This document shows positions 16,480 through 24,946 of a stretch of 64,000 nt of DNA, piece by piece; within the stretch, counting starts at the first letter, position 1, and every line of letters starts with the position of its first letter. Where the stretch lies: contig NZ_KI783301.1 of assembly GCF_000510645.1 (NCBI RefSeq), forward strand, positions 2,673,151-2,737,150, in the 5' to 3' direction. The notes under the pieces were generated by a model. The model had not been told where the DNA came from. It saw only the letters and a list, made by a program, of their open reading frames with translations, and ran no database searches. The DNA is from Thermicanus aegyptius DSM 12793. Its GTDB lineage: Bacteria; Bacillota; Bacilli; Thermicanales; Thermicanaceae. The translations under genes were made by a program, and so were the position numbers.

Positions 16480-17148
16480 ATGATATTTTTTGATCTGGAT
16501 GACACCCTGTTGGATTTCAAAAAAGCGGAACGAAATGCCATAAAAGCGTTCTATCGTCAATTCGGCGGCAGACTGAAACGGTCTGAGGAAAAGTTTGTCG
16601 AAGATTGGATGGAAATCGGCAAAATTCACTTCAATCGATTTTTGCGCGGAGAACTTACATTTGAACAGCAGAAGATCGAGCGGATGATGGATCTTCTTTC
16701 GGGAACCGATATTGAAATAAACCGGGATCGTGCACTGGAATATTTCGGGATATACCTTCATCATTTTGAAGAAAACTGGATTTCGTTTGAGGATGTTGTC
16801 TCCTGTTTGGATTCATTGAAGGGCTATAAACTCGGGATCATCACAAATGGCGATCCAGTTCAGCAACGAAGAAAACTGGAAAAGCTCCGGATATCGGATT
16901 ATTTTCAAGTTGTCGTTGCTTCCGGGGATATTGGCGTATCAAAGCCTGATCCCGAGATCTTCCTGGAGGCCTGCAAGGTTGCTCGGCGAAAGCCGGAGCA
17001 GTGTATCATGATCGGCGATAGTTTGGAAACCGATGTATTGGCTTGCGAGAAGGTTGGAATGAAAGGCGTCTGGCTGAATCGCAAGAATGATGAACGTCAT
17101 GCCAGAACCATAAGAAGTCTGACGGAGATTCATCAATATTTGGGATGA
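16480..17148 (+). CDS. HAD-superfamily (subclass IA) hydrolase
   Basis: The 222-residue protein has all HAD motifs: nucleophile D5 and acid D7 in FFDLDDTLLD, motif II in IITNGDP, the motif III lysine in VSKPDPEIF, and motif IV in MIGDSLETDVLACEKVG. The helical cap lies between residues 20 and 90, as in YjjG-type nucleotide phosphatases. The start has a CAGGAGG site ten bases upstream. Substrate cannot be read from the sequence; a small phosphate ester such as a nucleoside monophosphate is likely. It is cargo of the putative composite transposon. Confidence 0.9.
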   Translation: MIFFDLDDTLLDFKKAERNAIKAFYRQFGGRLKRSEEKFVEDWMEIGKIHFNRFLRGELTFEQQKIERMMDLLSGTDIEINRDRALEYFGIYLHHFEENWISFEDVVSCLDSLKGYKLGIITNGDPVQQRRKLEKLRISDYFQVVVASGDIGVSKPDPEIFLEACKVARRKPEQCIMIGDSLETDVLACEKVGMKGVWLNRKNDERHARTIRSLTEIHQYLG

Positions 17149-17173
17149 CGGGTAGCGGTGTGACCGCCGCACG

Positions 17174-17473
17174 ATGTCCCACGTCCAGTTCATGACCGGG
17201 AAAGTGATCTTCGATCCGCACGGCGTTGTGGGGCAGCTCAAGCAAGAAGCAAAGGAATGGAAAGCGAAAAAAAATAACGGGATCGCTCCGTCACGGATCG
17301 AGCTGAAGAAATACGGGTTATGGGACGCGTATGACAACCTGTCGGATTGCTTTGAATCGGGCAGGAGCGATTTTGATTACGTCTATTATCAATCGCTGTA
17401 CCTTGTCTTCAACGAATACTGCGCGCTGCTGAATATCGAGAGGATACGCAAAGTTGTTCATGACGGCTGTTGA
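17174..17473 (+). pseudogene. C-terminal remnant of a nucleotidyltransferase-like protein
   Basis: This 99-residue frame (VQFMTGKVIFDPHGVVGQLK, then LKKYGLWDAYDNLSDCFESG) resembles the region after the catalytic domain in minimal nucleotidyltransferases, which often read TGE.LYDP.G....L. The catalytic GS.A.G..D.DSD part is absent. The coding look extends a few codons upstream of the ATG (RCDRRT) to a stop, and no ribosome-binding site is seen. It is best read as a 5'-truncated gene. The family call is tentative. Confidence 0.4.
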
Positions 17474-17849
17474 GGTCGAGTCGGACCGGACTTAAGGTCT
17501 GCTGAACAAGCCAGCTTGGCAGTGTAAAATCTTCGCGGGAGTAAGAAGATGGAGGAAGCGAGCATTAGAAAAAGAGCTTCTCCCTTGGTGAAGCGAGTTT
17601 GCCGAAATACGCACCGAAAGGAGGAAGCTCCATAAGCAACTTGACCCCAACGATTCCGCAGATGAAAGAACTGGAGCGATGGTTGTTTCGAAAAATGCAT
17701 CTAAACGGCTGTTCAGCTGACCCATGCCGCCAAAGACGCGCGAGCGAGGGGATCTGCCTTGTAGACGGCTTTCGGGATCGCCGGCACGCGGTCACGGTTG
17801 AAAAGCCGTTTTCGGGCGAGCAGATCGGTGTCTTGCGTCCGCGCAGAAT
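17474..17849 (+). other. Remnant-rich intergenic region, possible UPF0236/ISLre2 transposase scrap
   Basis: No intact gene is seen. At about 17630-17715 the plus strand reads LTPTIPQMKELERWLFRKMH, similar to the N-terminal opening of UPF0236/ISLre2 transposases as I recall it, and then breaks off. The rest shows no gene on either strand. Confidence 0.3.
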
Positions 17850-20729
17850 TTATTTCCGAACCTCCAACGCCCGAAGCAGCATCACCACGGCTTCGACCCG
17901 CGTGGCGGTAGCGCCGGGCGCGAAGCGCAAACCGTCGCGGCCGAGGACAATGCCCGTTTCCCGCAGCGCTTCCGCCGCGCCTTTCGCCCAGGCCGGAATG
18001 GCTTCGTCATCGGTAAAGTCGGTCCGTACCACGTTGCGGTCGGCCATCCCCAGTGCTCTGGCGATCATCACCGCCATCTCCGCGCGGGTGACGGGCTTAT
18101 CCGGGCGGAAGCTGCCGTCTGCGTACCCGGACACGATGCCTTTCTCAACGGCCAGCGCCACCGCTTCCTTGGCCCACTTAGCGATCCGGTCCTTATCGGC
18201 GAAGGGCGGCGCCTTGGAGCCGGATGCGCCGGCGGCTGTTCCCTTGGTATCACCCAGCCCCAGGGCCTGAACCAGCATGACGAGAAACTCGGCGCGGGTG
18301 ATGGGGTGGTTCGGCCGGAATGTCCCGTCCGGATAGCCTTTCACCCAACTTTTCGCCGCCGCTTCCCGAATGAACGATTCCCCCCAGTGGCCGGCGATGT
18401 CGGTAAAGCTCGGCGCCGGTGTTGCCGGAGGCGTCTCGATTGGCGGCTCTTTCTCCGCTTCGGTCGCCAGAATGGCAAACTTCGCGAAACGGTCCGTCTC
18501 CGCCGTCACCCATTCGCCCTCCACCTTGCCGCCCATGCTGATCCACTTCTGCTGTTCTTCGTCATAGTAGAAGATGGAGACCTTCCGGTTGTCTTCCGAT
18601 TTGGCGGGATCAAACTTGATCGAGATTGTCACTGGTTTCCCGAGAGGAACGGGCTTGTCTCCGGCAATCTCGAACACGGCGCTGGCGAAGGTCTGCCCCT
18701 CGCCGGCCGATGCCGCATCGGCCGCTTTCGTGATGGTCACGAACAGGGGTTGTTCAGTGGTGCCAGCCGGGATTGAAAGGACGAAATCATTCCCCAAGCG
18801 GATCGTTTTCCCTTCCCCCGCGGCAACGAACCACTGGTTCAGAGGCAGAACTGAACCTCCTCCGCTTCCTCCTCCGCTTCCTCCTCCGCTTCCTCCTCCG
18901 CTTCCTCCCCCGCTTTCTCCTCCACTTCCCGCGGAAGGGTCATAGACGCGCACCGTGCGCCGTACCTGGTCCGCGGCGTTGCCCGCCGAATCCGTCACGT
19001 CATACAGAATCGTATACGTCCCCAACTTGGCCGTATCGACCCTATCGCCGGAGACGACCACCCTGGCCGTGACGTCGCCGTCCAAGTCATCCGTGGCGGT
19101 GTAGCCCGGGTCTGCAAAGGCGGAACCCAGCGGCGCCTGCATCGCCGCGTCGCCGCGCAAGGTAATAACGGGTTTGACGCGATTGATGTTCGTGATCTCG
19201 ATTTGTTGAACCGCCTCGTGGCCGGCCTGATCTTTCGCATAGACACTGAGCCAGCCGTTGTCCGTTACGAGGATTTGCGCGTTCAGGGTCGACGGATCCG
19301 ACAGATCCAGCGGAGTGCCTTTGCCGCTTGCAAAGTACGTTTGATCGTGCTGACCGTCTTCATATTTGACCTCAGCCAAGTCGCCATCTTGGTCTTCAAC
19401 TTCTACTGTAACGCTGACAGCCTGATTGGTCGGGGCTTGCGGAGCGCTCAAGCGGATGCTCGGAGAAGAGACGTCGATGTAGAACGGTTCGGAATGACGG
19501 GACCAATGTCCGGTCCTGCCATTGTCAACTTCGATCTCGGCCATGACGTGCAAATACCAGATGCCCGTCTTATCAGGCGCGAGGATTTCGGCCCCGCTGT
19601 TGAAAGAAGTCCAGTTTTCGGAAGCCGGATCTGCGGAATCCCATACGGGCAGCGCGTCAGATTCGCTCCACTGATAATACGCGCCCATGAACGAGGAATT
19701 TACCGTTACCTGTGTCTTCGCGCTTCGCACCCAGACGTGTCCGCTCCCGTCCGGATTGAACGCGATGTCGCTCGGATCTATGGACTCGATGGGGATAAAT
19801 GGATAAGTGCCGGCAAATTGAGTTGCATATTTTTCGGGAGCGATGATGTTTACGGAGGAATTCCATTTGCCAGAAGGGGCAAATACATCTATGCCAAAGG
19901 TTGTGTGATCTCCCTCAATCACCACAATCGATATCAGGTTATATGCGAAGGCTCTATAATCGATATAACCGACATTCTCCGGAATGGTCACGCTGGTGAG
20001 TTGATTACTGTAAAAAGCAAAACCGCCAATCTCCGTGACGCTGTCCGGAATGGTCACGCTGGTGAGTTCATTATTGTAAAAAGCCATTTGGTCAATCTTC
20101 CTGACGCTGTCCGGAATCGTCACGCTGGTGAGTTGGTTGGACCGAAAAGCCCCAATGCCGATCTCCGTGACGCTGTCCGGAATCGTCACGCTGGTGAGTT
20201 GATTATTGTAAAAGAGATCAAACGCAATCGTTGTCATATTGTTCGAAAGTTTCACGCTTTTGAGCTGGTTGTTGGCAAACGCAGAACTGCCTATCGTTGT
20301 CACGCTGTCCGGAATGGTCACACTGGTGAGTTGATTACGGTTAAAAGCATATGGGCCAATCTCTGTTACGCTGTCCGGGATGGTCACGCTGGTGAGTTGA
20401 TTATTGGCAAAAGTATATGTACCAATCTTCGTGACGCTGTTCGGAATCGTCACCTTTGTCAGCTTGTTTGGATTAGAGGTACGATCAAATGCCCTATCCC
20501 CGATTTTGGTCACGGTCAGTCCGTTGATCGTTTCGGGAATGTCCACTTCCGTGTCGGCTCCATCGTATCCCGTAATTACCGCCTCATTAGACCCCAAAAC
20601 AATGTAATGAAAACCTTCAAACACCAATTCGTCGGCCCTCACCTGTCCCGCGTGCGAGCCAACGGCCAGCAGCGTCACGAATGCAAGCATCCATGCGCAC
20701 TTGGCGAGAAAACGCGATTCGACCTTCAT
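17850..20729 (-). CDS. Secreted leucine-rich-repeat and SLH-domain surface protein
   Basis: This 959-residue surface protein uses the ATG at 20729, behind AAAGGTGG; an upstream in-frame start at 20765 lacks a site. Residues 1-33 form a signal peptide. Residues about 45-275 hold BspA-type leucine-rich repeats of 23 residues (SVTIPDSVTEIG.(Y)AF..NQLT). Two Ig/cadherin-like regions follow, at about 385-515 and 515-595, the latter with a DDLDGDVTARV motif. A GGGS linker at about 600-625 precedes a domain at about 630-750. Three SLH domains (FTDIAGHWGESFI, FADKDRIAKWAKEA, FTDDEAIPAWAKGA) tether it to the cell wall polymer. It probably mediates adhesion or binds extracellular polymers. Confidence 0.9.
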   Translation of the reverse strand: MKVESRFLAKCAWMLAFVTLLAVGSHAGQVRADELVFEGFHYIVLGSNEAVITGYDGADTEVDIPETINGLTVTKIGDRAFDRTSNPNKLTKVTIPNSVTKIGTYTFANNQLTSVTIPDSVTEIGPYAFNRNQLTSVTIPDSVTTIGSSAFANNQLKSVKLSNNMTTIAFDLFYNNQLTSVTIPDSVTEIGIGAFRSNQLTSVTIPDSVRKIDQMAFYNNELTSVTIPDSVTEIGGFAFYSNQLTSVTIPENVGYIDYRAFAYNLISIVVIEGDHTTFGIDVFAPSGKWNSSVNIIAPEKYATQFAGTYPFIPIESIDPSDIAFNPDGSGHVWVRSAKTQVTVNSSFMGAYYQWSESDALPVWDSADPASENWTSFNSGAEILAPDKTGIWYLHVMAEIEVDNGRTGHWSRHSEPFYIDVSSPSIRLSAPQAPTNQAVSVTVEVEDQDGDLAEVKYEDGQHDQTYFASGKGTPLDLSDPSTLNAQILVTDNGWLSVYAKDQAGHEAVQQIEITNINRVKPVITLRGDAAMQAPLGSAFADPGYTATDDLDGDVTARVVVSGDRVDTAKLGTYTILYDVTDSAGNAADQVRRTVRVYDPSAGSGGESGGGSGGGSGGGSGGGSGGGSVLPLNQWFVAAGEGKTIRLGNDFVLSIPAGTTEQPLFVTITKAADAASAGEGQTFASAVFEIAGDKPVPLGKPVTISIKFDPAKSEDNRKVSIFYYDEEQQKWISMGGKVEGEWVTAETDRFAKFAILATEAEKEPPIETPPATPAPSFTDIAGHWGESFIREAAAKSWVKGYPDGTFRPNHPITRAEFLVMLVQALGLGDTKGTAAGASGSKAPPFADKDRIAKWAKEAVALAVEKGIVSGYADGSFRPDKPVTRAEMAVMIARALGMADRNVVRTDFTDDEAIPAWAKGAAEALRETGIVLGRDGLRFAPGATATRVEAVVMLLRALEVRK
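18856..18926. repeat. Short tandem repeat encoding the Gly-Ser linker
   Basis: A 12-base unit (TTCCTCCTCCGC on the plus strand) is repeated about five times and encodes GGGS on the minus strand. Slippage would change linker length by four residues and keep the frame. Confidence 0.8.
19990..20460. repeat. 69-bp coding repeats of the leucine-rich region
   Basis: Around seven imperfect copies of a 69-base unit containing GTCACGCTGTCCGGAAT and GGTGAGTTG lie within the surface protein gene. Each encodes one 23-residue repeat. High DNA identity between neighbours points to recent duplication or gene conversion. Confidence 0.8.
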
Positions 20730-20794
20730 GTTGCAAACGCCCCACCTTTCGAAACGTGTCGACAAATTATTTCATAGATTAATAATTTAACTAA

Positions 20795-20823
20795 AATATA
20801 GCAGAAATCGGGAAAGTTGTCAC
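20795..20823 (-). promoter_or_regulatory. Promoter of the SLH surface protein gene
   Basis: On the minus strand GTGACA (20823-20818) and TATATT (20800-20795) are spaced by 17 bases. The -35 box lies only seven bases from the end of the IS21-type element, so the insertion left the core promoter intact but cut away anything upstream. Confidence 0.65.
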
Positions 20824-20890
20824 GCTACCTGTCAACGCCGGGTTGAAATTGACCCGCTAGCGCCGACTTAAAATTGACCCACCCACGGTC

Positions 20891-21646
20891 TCAAGTTTCC
20901 TTGTCGGCAAGTTGCCGCCGTTCTTTCAGGCGGTAGCTGTTGCCGCGAATGTTCAGGATGTGCGCATGGTGTAACAGCCGATCTAGCACGGCCGTTGCCA
21001 GTGCGCGATCCCCTGGCAGCTCGCCCCATTCGCCGAAGCTTTTGTTGCTCGTGATGACAAGGCTTCCACGTTCGTAACGTGCGCTCACGATGTGAAAGAA
21101 CAAGTTGGCGGCCACCGCGTCCAGCGGCATATACCCGACCTCATCCACGATGACCAGTTTCGGTCGAAGGTAGACGCGCATGCGGCGATCCAGGAGATTC
21201 TCCTCGTACGCCTTGCGTAAGTCGCTCATCATCCGGGTCAGACTGACGAAATAGACCGACAGCCCTTGCCGGATCGCTTCCACACCGAGCGCCACAGCCA
21301 GATGGCTCTTACCAACGCCGGGAGGCCCGAGCAACATCACGTTTTCTTGCCTTCCCACAAACGTCATCGTCGCCAATTCCCGAACCATCCGCTCATCAAT
21401 GCTGGGCTGAAACGAAAAGTCGAATTCCTCCAGCGTTTTGCGATAGGGCAAGTGCGCCAGCTTCGTCCGCACTTCGAGATTACGCTGCCTCCGCTTTGCG
21501 CGCTCGTAATCGAGCAGCGTCTGCACAAAGGTCAGGTAGTCGCTTTTATCGCGTGTGGCCCTCCGCAACGCATCCTCCAGAATCGTCGCCGCGTGTTCCA
21601 GTCCCAGTTCGGCCAGGCGTTCGCGAACGTCAATCACGGCACTCAC
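20891..21646 (-). CDS. istB: IstB-type transposition ATPase of IS21 copy 1
   Basis: This 251-residue AAA+ helper protein has Walker A GPPGVGKSHLAV at about residues 107-118 and Walker B LVIVDEVGYMP. IstB remodels target DNA and activates the IstA transposase. Length is normal for the family. The start at 21646 overlaps the istA stop by four bases, the usual coupling. A related fragment of the same 3' end occurs at 37188-37326. Confidence 0.93.
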   Translation of the reverse strand: MSAVIDVRERLAELGLEHAATILEDALRRATRDKSDYLTFVQTLLDYERAKRRQRNLEVRTKLAHLPYRKTLEEFDFSFQPSIDERMVRELATMTFVGRQENVMLLGPPGVGKSHLAVALGVEAIRQGLSVYFVSLTRMMSDLRKAYEENLLDRRMRVYLRPKLVIVDEVGYMPLDAVAANLFFHIVSARYERGSLVITSNKSFGEWGELPGDRALATAVLDRLLHHAHILNIRGNSYRLKERRQLADKET

Positions 21647-22765
21647 GCGCTCACCTCCGCCAGTCGGTCATAAAGATCGAGCGAGAGAGTTTCCACCGTT
21701 TCCATCGGGACTTGTCGCGCGCACGGCCGAGCGGCGGCGTGGCCTTGGGCAGCCTGAAGGCCGGCGTACTGACCAGGCAGCATGACGACAGCACGCGAAC
21801 GGTGCACCTGGGAATGTTCGGCGACCAGCCGGCCGTCGAACCACACCTCAAGGCGGCCCCGCAGCAAGCGTACGGCGACTTCCCGACCGCTGTAGGCCCA
21901 CGGCACGCCATAGCGCACCCCGTCGAAGCTGACAAAGCCATCCTGACTGACGCGCCGCGTCTCGAAGCGAAACGGAGCGAGTTTCTCCTCAGCGGGCAAG
22001 TCCTGGAGCTTCTCCCGCGGCAGCCGGTCACAAGGGCGTTCGCCCGTGGTGCCGTGCACACGGCGATTTTTCTCGTCACACCACCTCCGAGCCTGCGCGT
22101 TCAAGTCTCCGAGATCGGTGAATGTGCGTCCGGGCAAGAAGTTGTCTTTGACGAAGCGAACGCCGCGCTCCACCTTGCCTTTTGTTTGCGGACGCCGTGC
22201 GCGACAGACTCTCGGTACCCTGCCAATGGCAGCGGCGAAATCGGCAAACAACGGATGCCACCGCGGCTTGCGATCGTCGCCCATCCCCAGGATCACCGTC
22301 TTCATCCGGTCGGTGAGCATGACGTTCGGAACACCGCCAAAGTACTCCAGCGCATGAATGAGGCAATGCAGGAAGCTGCGGATGTCGCAGCGTTTGGCGA
22401 ATTCGACGTATATCGCCCGCGAATAGCCGAGCACCATGACGAACACCGGTACCTTATGGAGGACACCCTGTTCATCGATGTACTCGCCTATAGTCTTGCC
22501 ACCTGTATAGCCTTGAAGCTGGATGCGTTCCCACAGCATCTCGCAATTGGTGATGCCTTGGGCTATGTAGTCGTCGAGCAAAGGTTTGAACGGATCCAGT
22601 TTCGAGCCGCGTTTGGGGCGCGGCTGGCGCTCGGGGATGCCGTCTGAGCGCAAATATTTGCGTACCGTGTTGCGAGCGATAACCGGTCTCTCGGACGATT
22701 TCGCGAATGCTCTTGCCCATAGCTTTGAGTTCGTGTAAGCTAATCACTGTCCCACTCCTGAGCAT
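21643..22765 (-). pseudogene. istA: IstA transposase of IS21 copy 1, frameshifted
   Basis: The reading frame starts at the ATG at 22765 behind GAGGAGAC and gives MLRSGTVISLHELKAMGKSI, then REIVRETG. The match then moves to another frame (IARNTVRKYLRSDGIPERQ) that continues with the rve/DDE domain (KTVILGMGDDRKP, RRPQTKGKVERGV) to the stop at 21643. One extra base at about 22679-22683 explains the shift. Unless recoding occurs, the N-terminal DNA-binding helix-turn-helix is separated from the catalytic domain and the element cannot move by itself. Confidence 0.82.
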
Positions 22766-22876
22766 AAACAGTCTCCTCTGCGTATCTTGGTCGATATCCT
22801 CAGAGGGCTTTTATTCTACAGGGGTGGGTCATTTTCTTTCCGGCGATCCCGGGTCAATTATACTCCGGCGGCAACA

Positions 22877-23554
22877 AATCTGCAAGTCAAGGACATCGTC
22901 GTCGGTGATGGAGAAGCACGCAAGCGCTATGTCTTGGTTCACAATCCCAGGGAAGCTGAGCGGGATCGCCTTCGCCGTGAACAGATGATCGACCACCTGC
23001 AAGTGGAACTGAATGCACTCAAGCAGTTGAGCGGCCAAGCCCATACGAAGGCAACGTGTAAGTTGCGCTCCCATCCGACCTACGGAAAGTATTTGCGCCA
23101 GCTCAAGGACGGGACGCTCAAGCTGGATAAGCAGGCGATCCGCGATGCGGAGAAGTACGACGGCAAGTATTTGATCCGAACTTCGGATGACACGCTTTCC
23201 GCGGAAGATGTGGCGCTTGGCTACAAGCAACTCGTCGATGTGGAGGATGCGTTCCGTACGCTGAAGACGACACTAGAACTTCGCCCGATGTTTCATCGTC
23301 TGGAGGAGCGCATTCGCGCGCATATTCTACTCAGTTGGCTGGCGTTGCTGCTGGTGCGCATTGTCGAGGTGGAAACCGGCGAAACTTGGAGTGCATTTCG
23401 CAAGGAACTGGATCGCATCCATCTCGGACATTTTTCTTCGAAAAACGGAGACGTGTACCAGAGCACCGAATTGACCGCCAAACAACGAAAAACCTTTGAT
23501 ACGCTTGGGATTGAGGCTCCTCCGAGGTTCCTCGAAATCCAACCCAAGTCATAG
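22877..23554 (+). pseudogene. Truncated IS1634 transposase
   Basis: Only the C-terminal part remains, from NLQVKDIVVGDGEARKRYV to the stop at 23554. The frame runs upstream into IS21 sequence without a genuine start. It carries only the last part of the DDE core and cannot be functional. Confidence 0.88.
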
Positions 23555-23645
23555 ATACACGCCGTTTCACATGCTTATGCCCGAAAACCCAGACTGCGCA
23601 AGGGATGACGGGCATTTTATTTACCTAGCAACTGTCGAACTCGGG
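22877..23645 (+). mobile_element. Partial IS1634-family copy (right part only)
   Basis: The 769 bases correspond to 15594-16362 of the complete copy, with identical encoded protein over the shared part. The left edge is exactly the IS21 right end, and the right edge keeps the inverted repeat ACTGTCGAACTCGGG followed by ATTGG. Confidence 0.9.
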
Positions 23646-23703
23646 ATTGGGATTCTCTTCTATAATGTTCTTGTGTGCTTTTGAAGTAGTATGGGAAATA
23701 AAA

Positions 23704-23742
23704 TAAAAAAGAGACACATTCGCTGTCCGAATGTATCTCTCT
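23704..23742 (-). terminator. Terminator of the sigma-like regulator gene
   Basis: On the minus strand a 13-pair stem (AGAGATACATTCG with its partner, one mismatch) is followed by TTTTTTATTTTATTT. It lies six bases after the stop of the regulator gene. Confidence 0.88.
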
Positions 23743-23747
23743 TCCCT

Positions 23748-24239
23748 TTATGAACATGTCTGCAGATCCGGACCCGTTGTTTCATTGTTCATCGTTTCTT
23801 TACCGTCCAGAAAATCGGGCAAACATGTTTCACCGCCCATGGCTTGGTAGATCTTGTCCAAGATTTTATTGCGCCGCCAGTAATACATCCTTTTCGATAA
23901 GTGCAAGCGATCCATGGTCAAAGAACTGGCCAGTTGACTGAAATAACGAATTTCCACAAACTCTCTTTCCTCCGGGGTGAGCGTGGGGAGAGAGACGTCG
24001 ATCAGGCGAATTCGCCTTTCCAGTTTGAACATCTCGTTTTCCAATTCCGAACGATGCACAACCGTTTTTAAAACGGGATCTTTCTTCCGGCCCTTTCCAT
24101 GGATCGCTACCAAATCAAAGTGCTGTGCCAGGTTCGGGATGTCTTCCAGTTGAATTTTCAATGCTTCAATTCTGGATTTCCACAGATTGTAGGACAGCAA
24201 CCAGGATTCGACCAAACCGTAAGGGGTCGTTTGTGTCAT
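23748..24239 (-). CDS. Sigma-region-4-like (ArpU/RinA-type) regulator
   Basis: The ATG at 24239 has a GGGGGAGGAGGGA site; a longer frame from 24440 has none. The 163-residue protein has an N-terminal coiled-coil region (WKSRIEALKIQLEDI, then SELENEMFKLERRIRLIDV) and a C-terminal helix-turn-helix like sigma factor region 4 (LTPEEREFVEIRYFSQLASS, LHLSKRMYYWRRNKIL). This layout is that of ArpU/RinA-type late-gene activators of phages and mobile elements. It overlaps the stop of a 52-residue gene by three bases (ATGA), so the two are coupled. Target genes are unknown. Confidence 0.65.
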   Translation of the reverse strand: MTQTTPYGLVESWLLSYNLWKSRIEALKIQLEDIPNLAQHFDLVAIHGKGRKKDPVLKTVVHRSELENEMFKLERRIRLIDVSLPTLTPEEREFVEIRYFSQLASSLTMDRLHLSKRMYYWRRNKILDKIYQAMGGETCLPDFLDGKETMNNETTGPDLQTCS

Positions 24240-24394
24240 TCCCTCCTCCCCCATCCTTGCTGCCGTATGCTTCCCTCCACTCGAAAACGCGAATCGTGAC
24301 GTATCCTTCCTTCCAAAAAGCAAAATTGACTTTCTTCGCGGCCGCGAATCGGCTCGAACAAATGGCCGTGGTGAGGCAAAACGCCAAGGCTCAT
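24236..24394 (-). CDS. Small basic protein, 52 aa, coupled to the regulator gene
   Basis: The minus strand has a very good site (AAAGGAGGG, seven-base spacing) before the ATG at 24394. The 52-codon frame begins MSLGVLPHHGHLFEPIRGRE and ends GWGRRE. Its TGA shares bases with the next gene's ATG, giving an ATGA junction. No domain is recognised; it is basic and soluble. The site and the coupling are better evidence than the sequence itself. Confidence 0.55.
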   Translation of the reverse strand: MSLGVLPHHGHLFEPIRGREESQFCFLEGRIRHDSRFRVEGSIRQQGWGRRE

Positions 24395-24510
24395 CGTCAT
24401 CCCTCCTTTCCGTAATCAGGGACTTCGGAGGTAAAATCAACTGAAGCCGAAACGGAGGGTCCCTGTCAGACGTTTACCGTCACCAAAAAACCGTTTTTCT
24501 CCAAACCTGC

Positions 24511-24573
24511 TTAGGAAGGGCTTGAGCGGAAATGCGGGGCAGGCCTGTCCACTTTGATGCGATTCTTCTTCAT
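24511..24573 (-). CDS. Possible 20-residue peptide gene (alternative 47-residue frame)
   Basis: AGAAGGGAGGTGATGAGGA precedes an ATG at 24573 with ideal spacing. The frame gives a 20-residue basic peptide (MKKNRIKVDRPAPHF, ending SSPS). A second ATG at 24580, two bases after the same site, opens a 47-residue frame ending at 24437. The first has the better spacing. Either could be a leader or signal peptide for the downstream coupled genes. Confidence 0.4.
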   Translation of the reverse strand: MKKNRIKVDRPAPHFRSSPS

Positions 24574-24615
24574 TCCTCATCACCTCCCTTCTGATTCAGC
24601 ACCATTTTACAGGTG

Positions 24616-24640
24616 AAAAAGAAGCCAATGACTTGGCTTC
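24616..24640 (-). terminator. Terminator downstream of the two-component genes
   Basis: A perfect eight-pair stem GAAGCCAA-TGAC-TTGGCTTC (24621-24640) is followed on the minus strand by TTTTTC. It separates the two-component genes from the small-gene/regulator unit. Confidence 0.85.
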
Positions 24641-24662
24641 TGCTGAATCCTGCATATGCTTT

Positions 24663-24875
24663 TTAACGCTTCCTTCTTCGCTCCCACCTCCATTTTCGCT
24701 GATTAAGGTGAACATATCGAATTTCGATAAACGTGATGCAAAGCGTCAGTCCCACAATCATCCATACAATGACCCAGGCACACAACTTCCCATCCAACAC
24801 AGATCCCGTAAGCGCTCCCTTCCAGTCAACCGAAAATCCCAAGCAAAATAGGTCAAACGATCCAGTCTGTATTTT
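24663..24875 (-). CDS. Possible small one-helix membrane protein without clear start
   Basis: A 70-codon open frame on the minus strand has a hydrophobic stretch (LCAWVIVWMIVGLTLCITF) followed by a very basic end (NQRKWRWERRRKR). That is a classic single-span, positive-inside layout. It lies between the response regulator and the terminator. No ATG with a ribosome-binding site is present; only TTG or GTG starts would serve. It could be a genuine small protein of the operon or a decayed gene. Confidence 0.3.
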   Translation of the reverse strand, partial: KIQTGSFDLFCLGFSVDWKGALTGSVLDGKLCAWVIVWMIVGLTLCITFIEIRYVHLNQRKWRWERRRKR

Positions 24876-24946
24876 TTATGATACGGGACTCGACAAAATA
24901 TGGAAGGATGATTTTTTCGTCATCCCCCTTGAATTGGGCCTCTCCT

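Larger units (their letters stand above)
20830..22876 (-). mobile_element. IS21-family insertion sequence, copy 1
   Basis: Length is 2047 bp. The ends TGTCAACGCCGGGTTGAAAT (left) and, on the other strand, TGTTGCCGCCGGAGTATAAT (right) are related inverted repeats starting with TGT, followed by GACCC repeats. It carries istA and istB on the minus strand. No target duplication is seen: the left flank is the surface gene promoter and the right flank is the middle of an IS1634 transposase, implying an adjacent deletion. Confidence 0.88.
14436..23650 (+). mobile_element. Putative IS1634-bounded composite transposon with 5-bp target duplication
   Basis: Two same-orientation IS1634-family copies bound this segment: one complete (14441-16362), one lacking its left part (22877-23645). 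The outer ends are flanked by ATTGG at 14436-14440 and again at 23646-23650, whereas the inner ends show no matching duplication. That is the pattern expected if the whole segment moved as one unit, or if a circle carrying one copy recombined into a resident copy. Cargo: gene remnants, a HAD hydrolase, an LRR/SLH surface protein and an IS21-type element. Confidence 0.6.

Noticed and set aside
19990-20460. Regular repeats that could look like a CRISPR array
   Set aside because: The period is 69 bases throughout, a multiple of three, and both repeat and spacer code for leucine-rich repeats.
19203-20777. 524-residue open frame on the plus strand
   Set aside because: Its repeats (RNGHAGELI) are the complement of the leucine-rich repeats of the surface protein; the minus frame has signal peptide, repeats and SLH domains.
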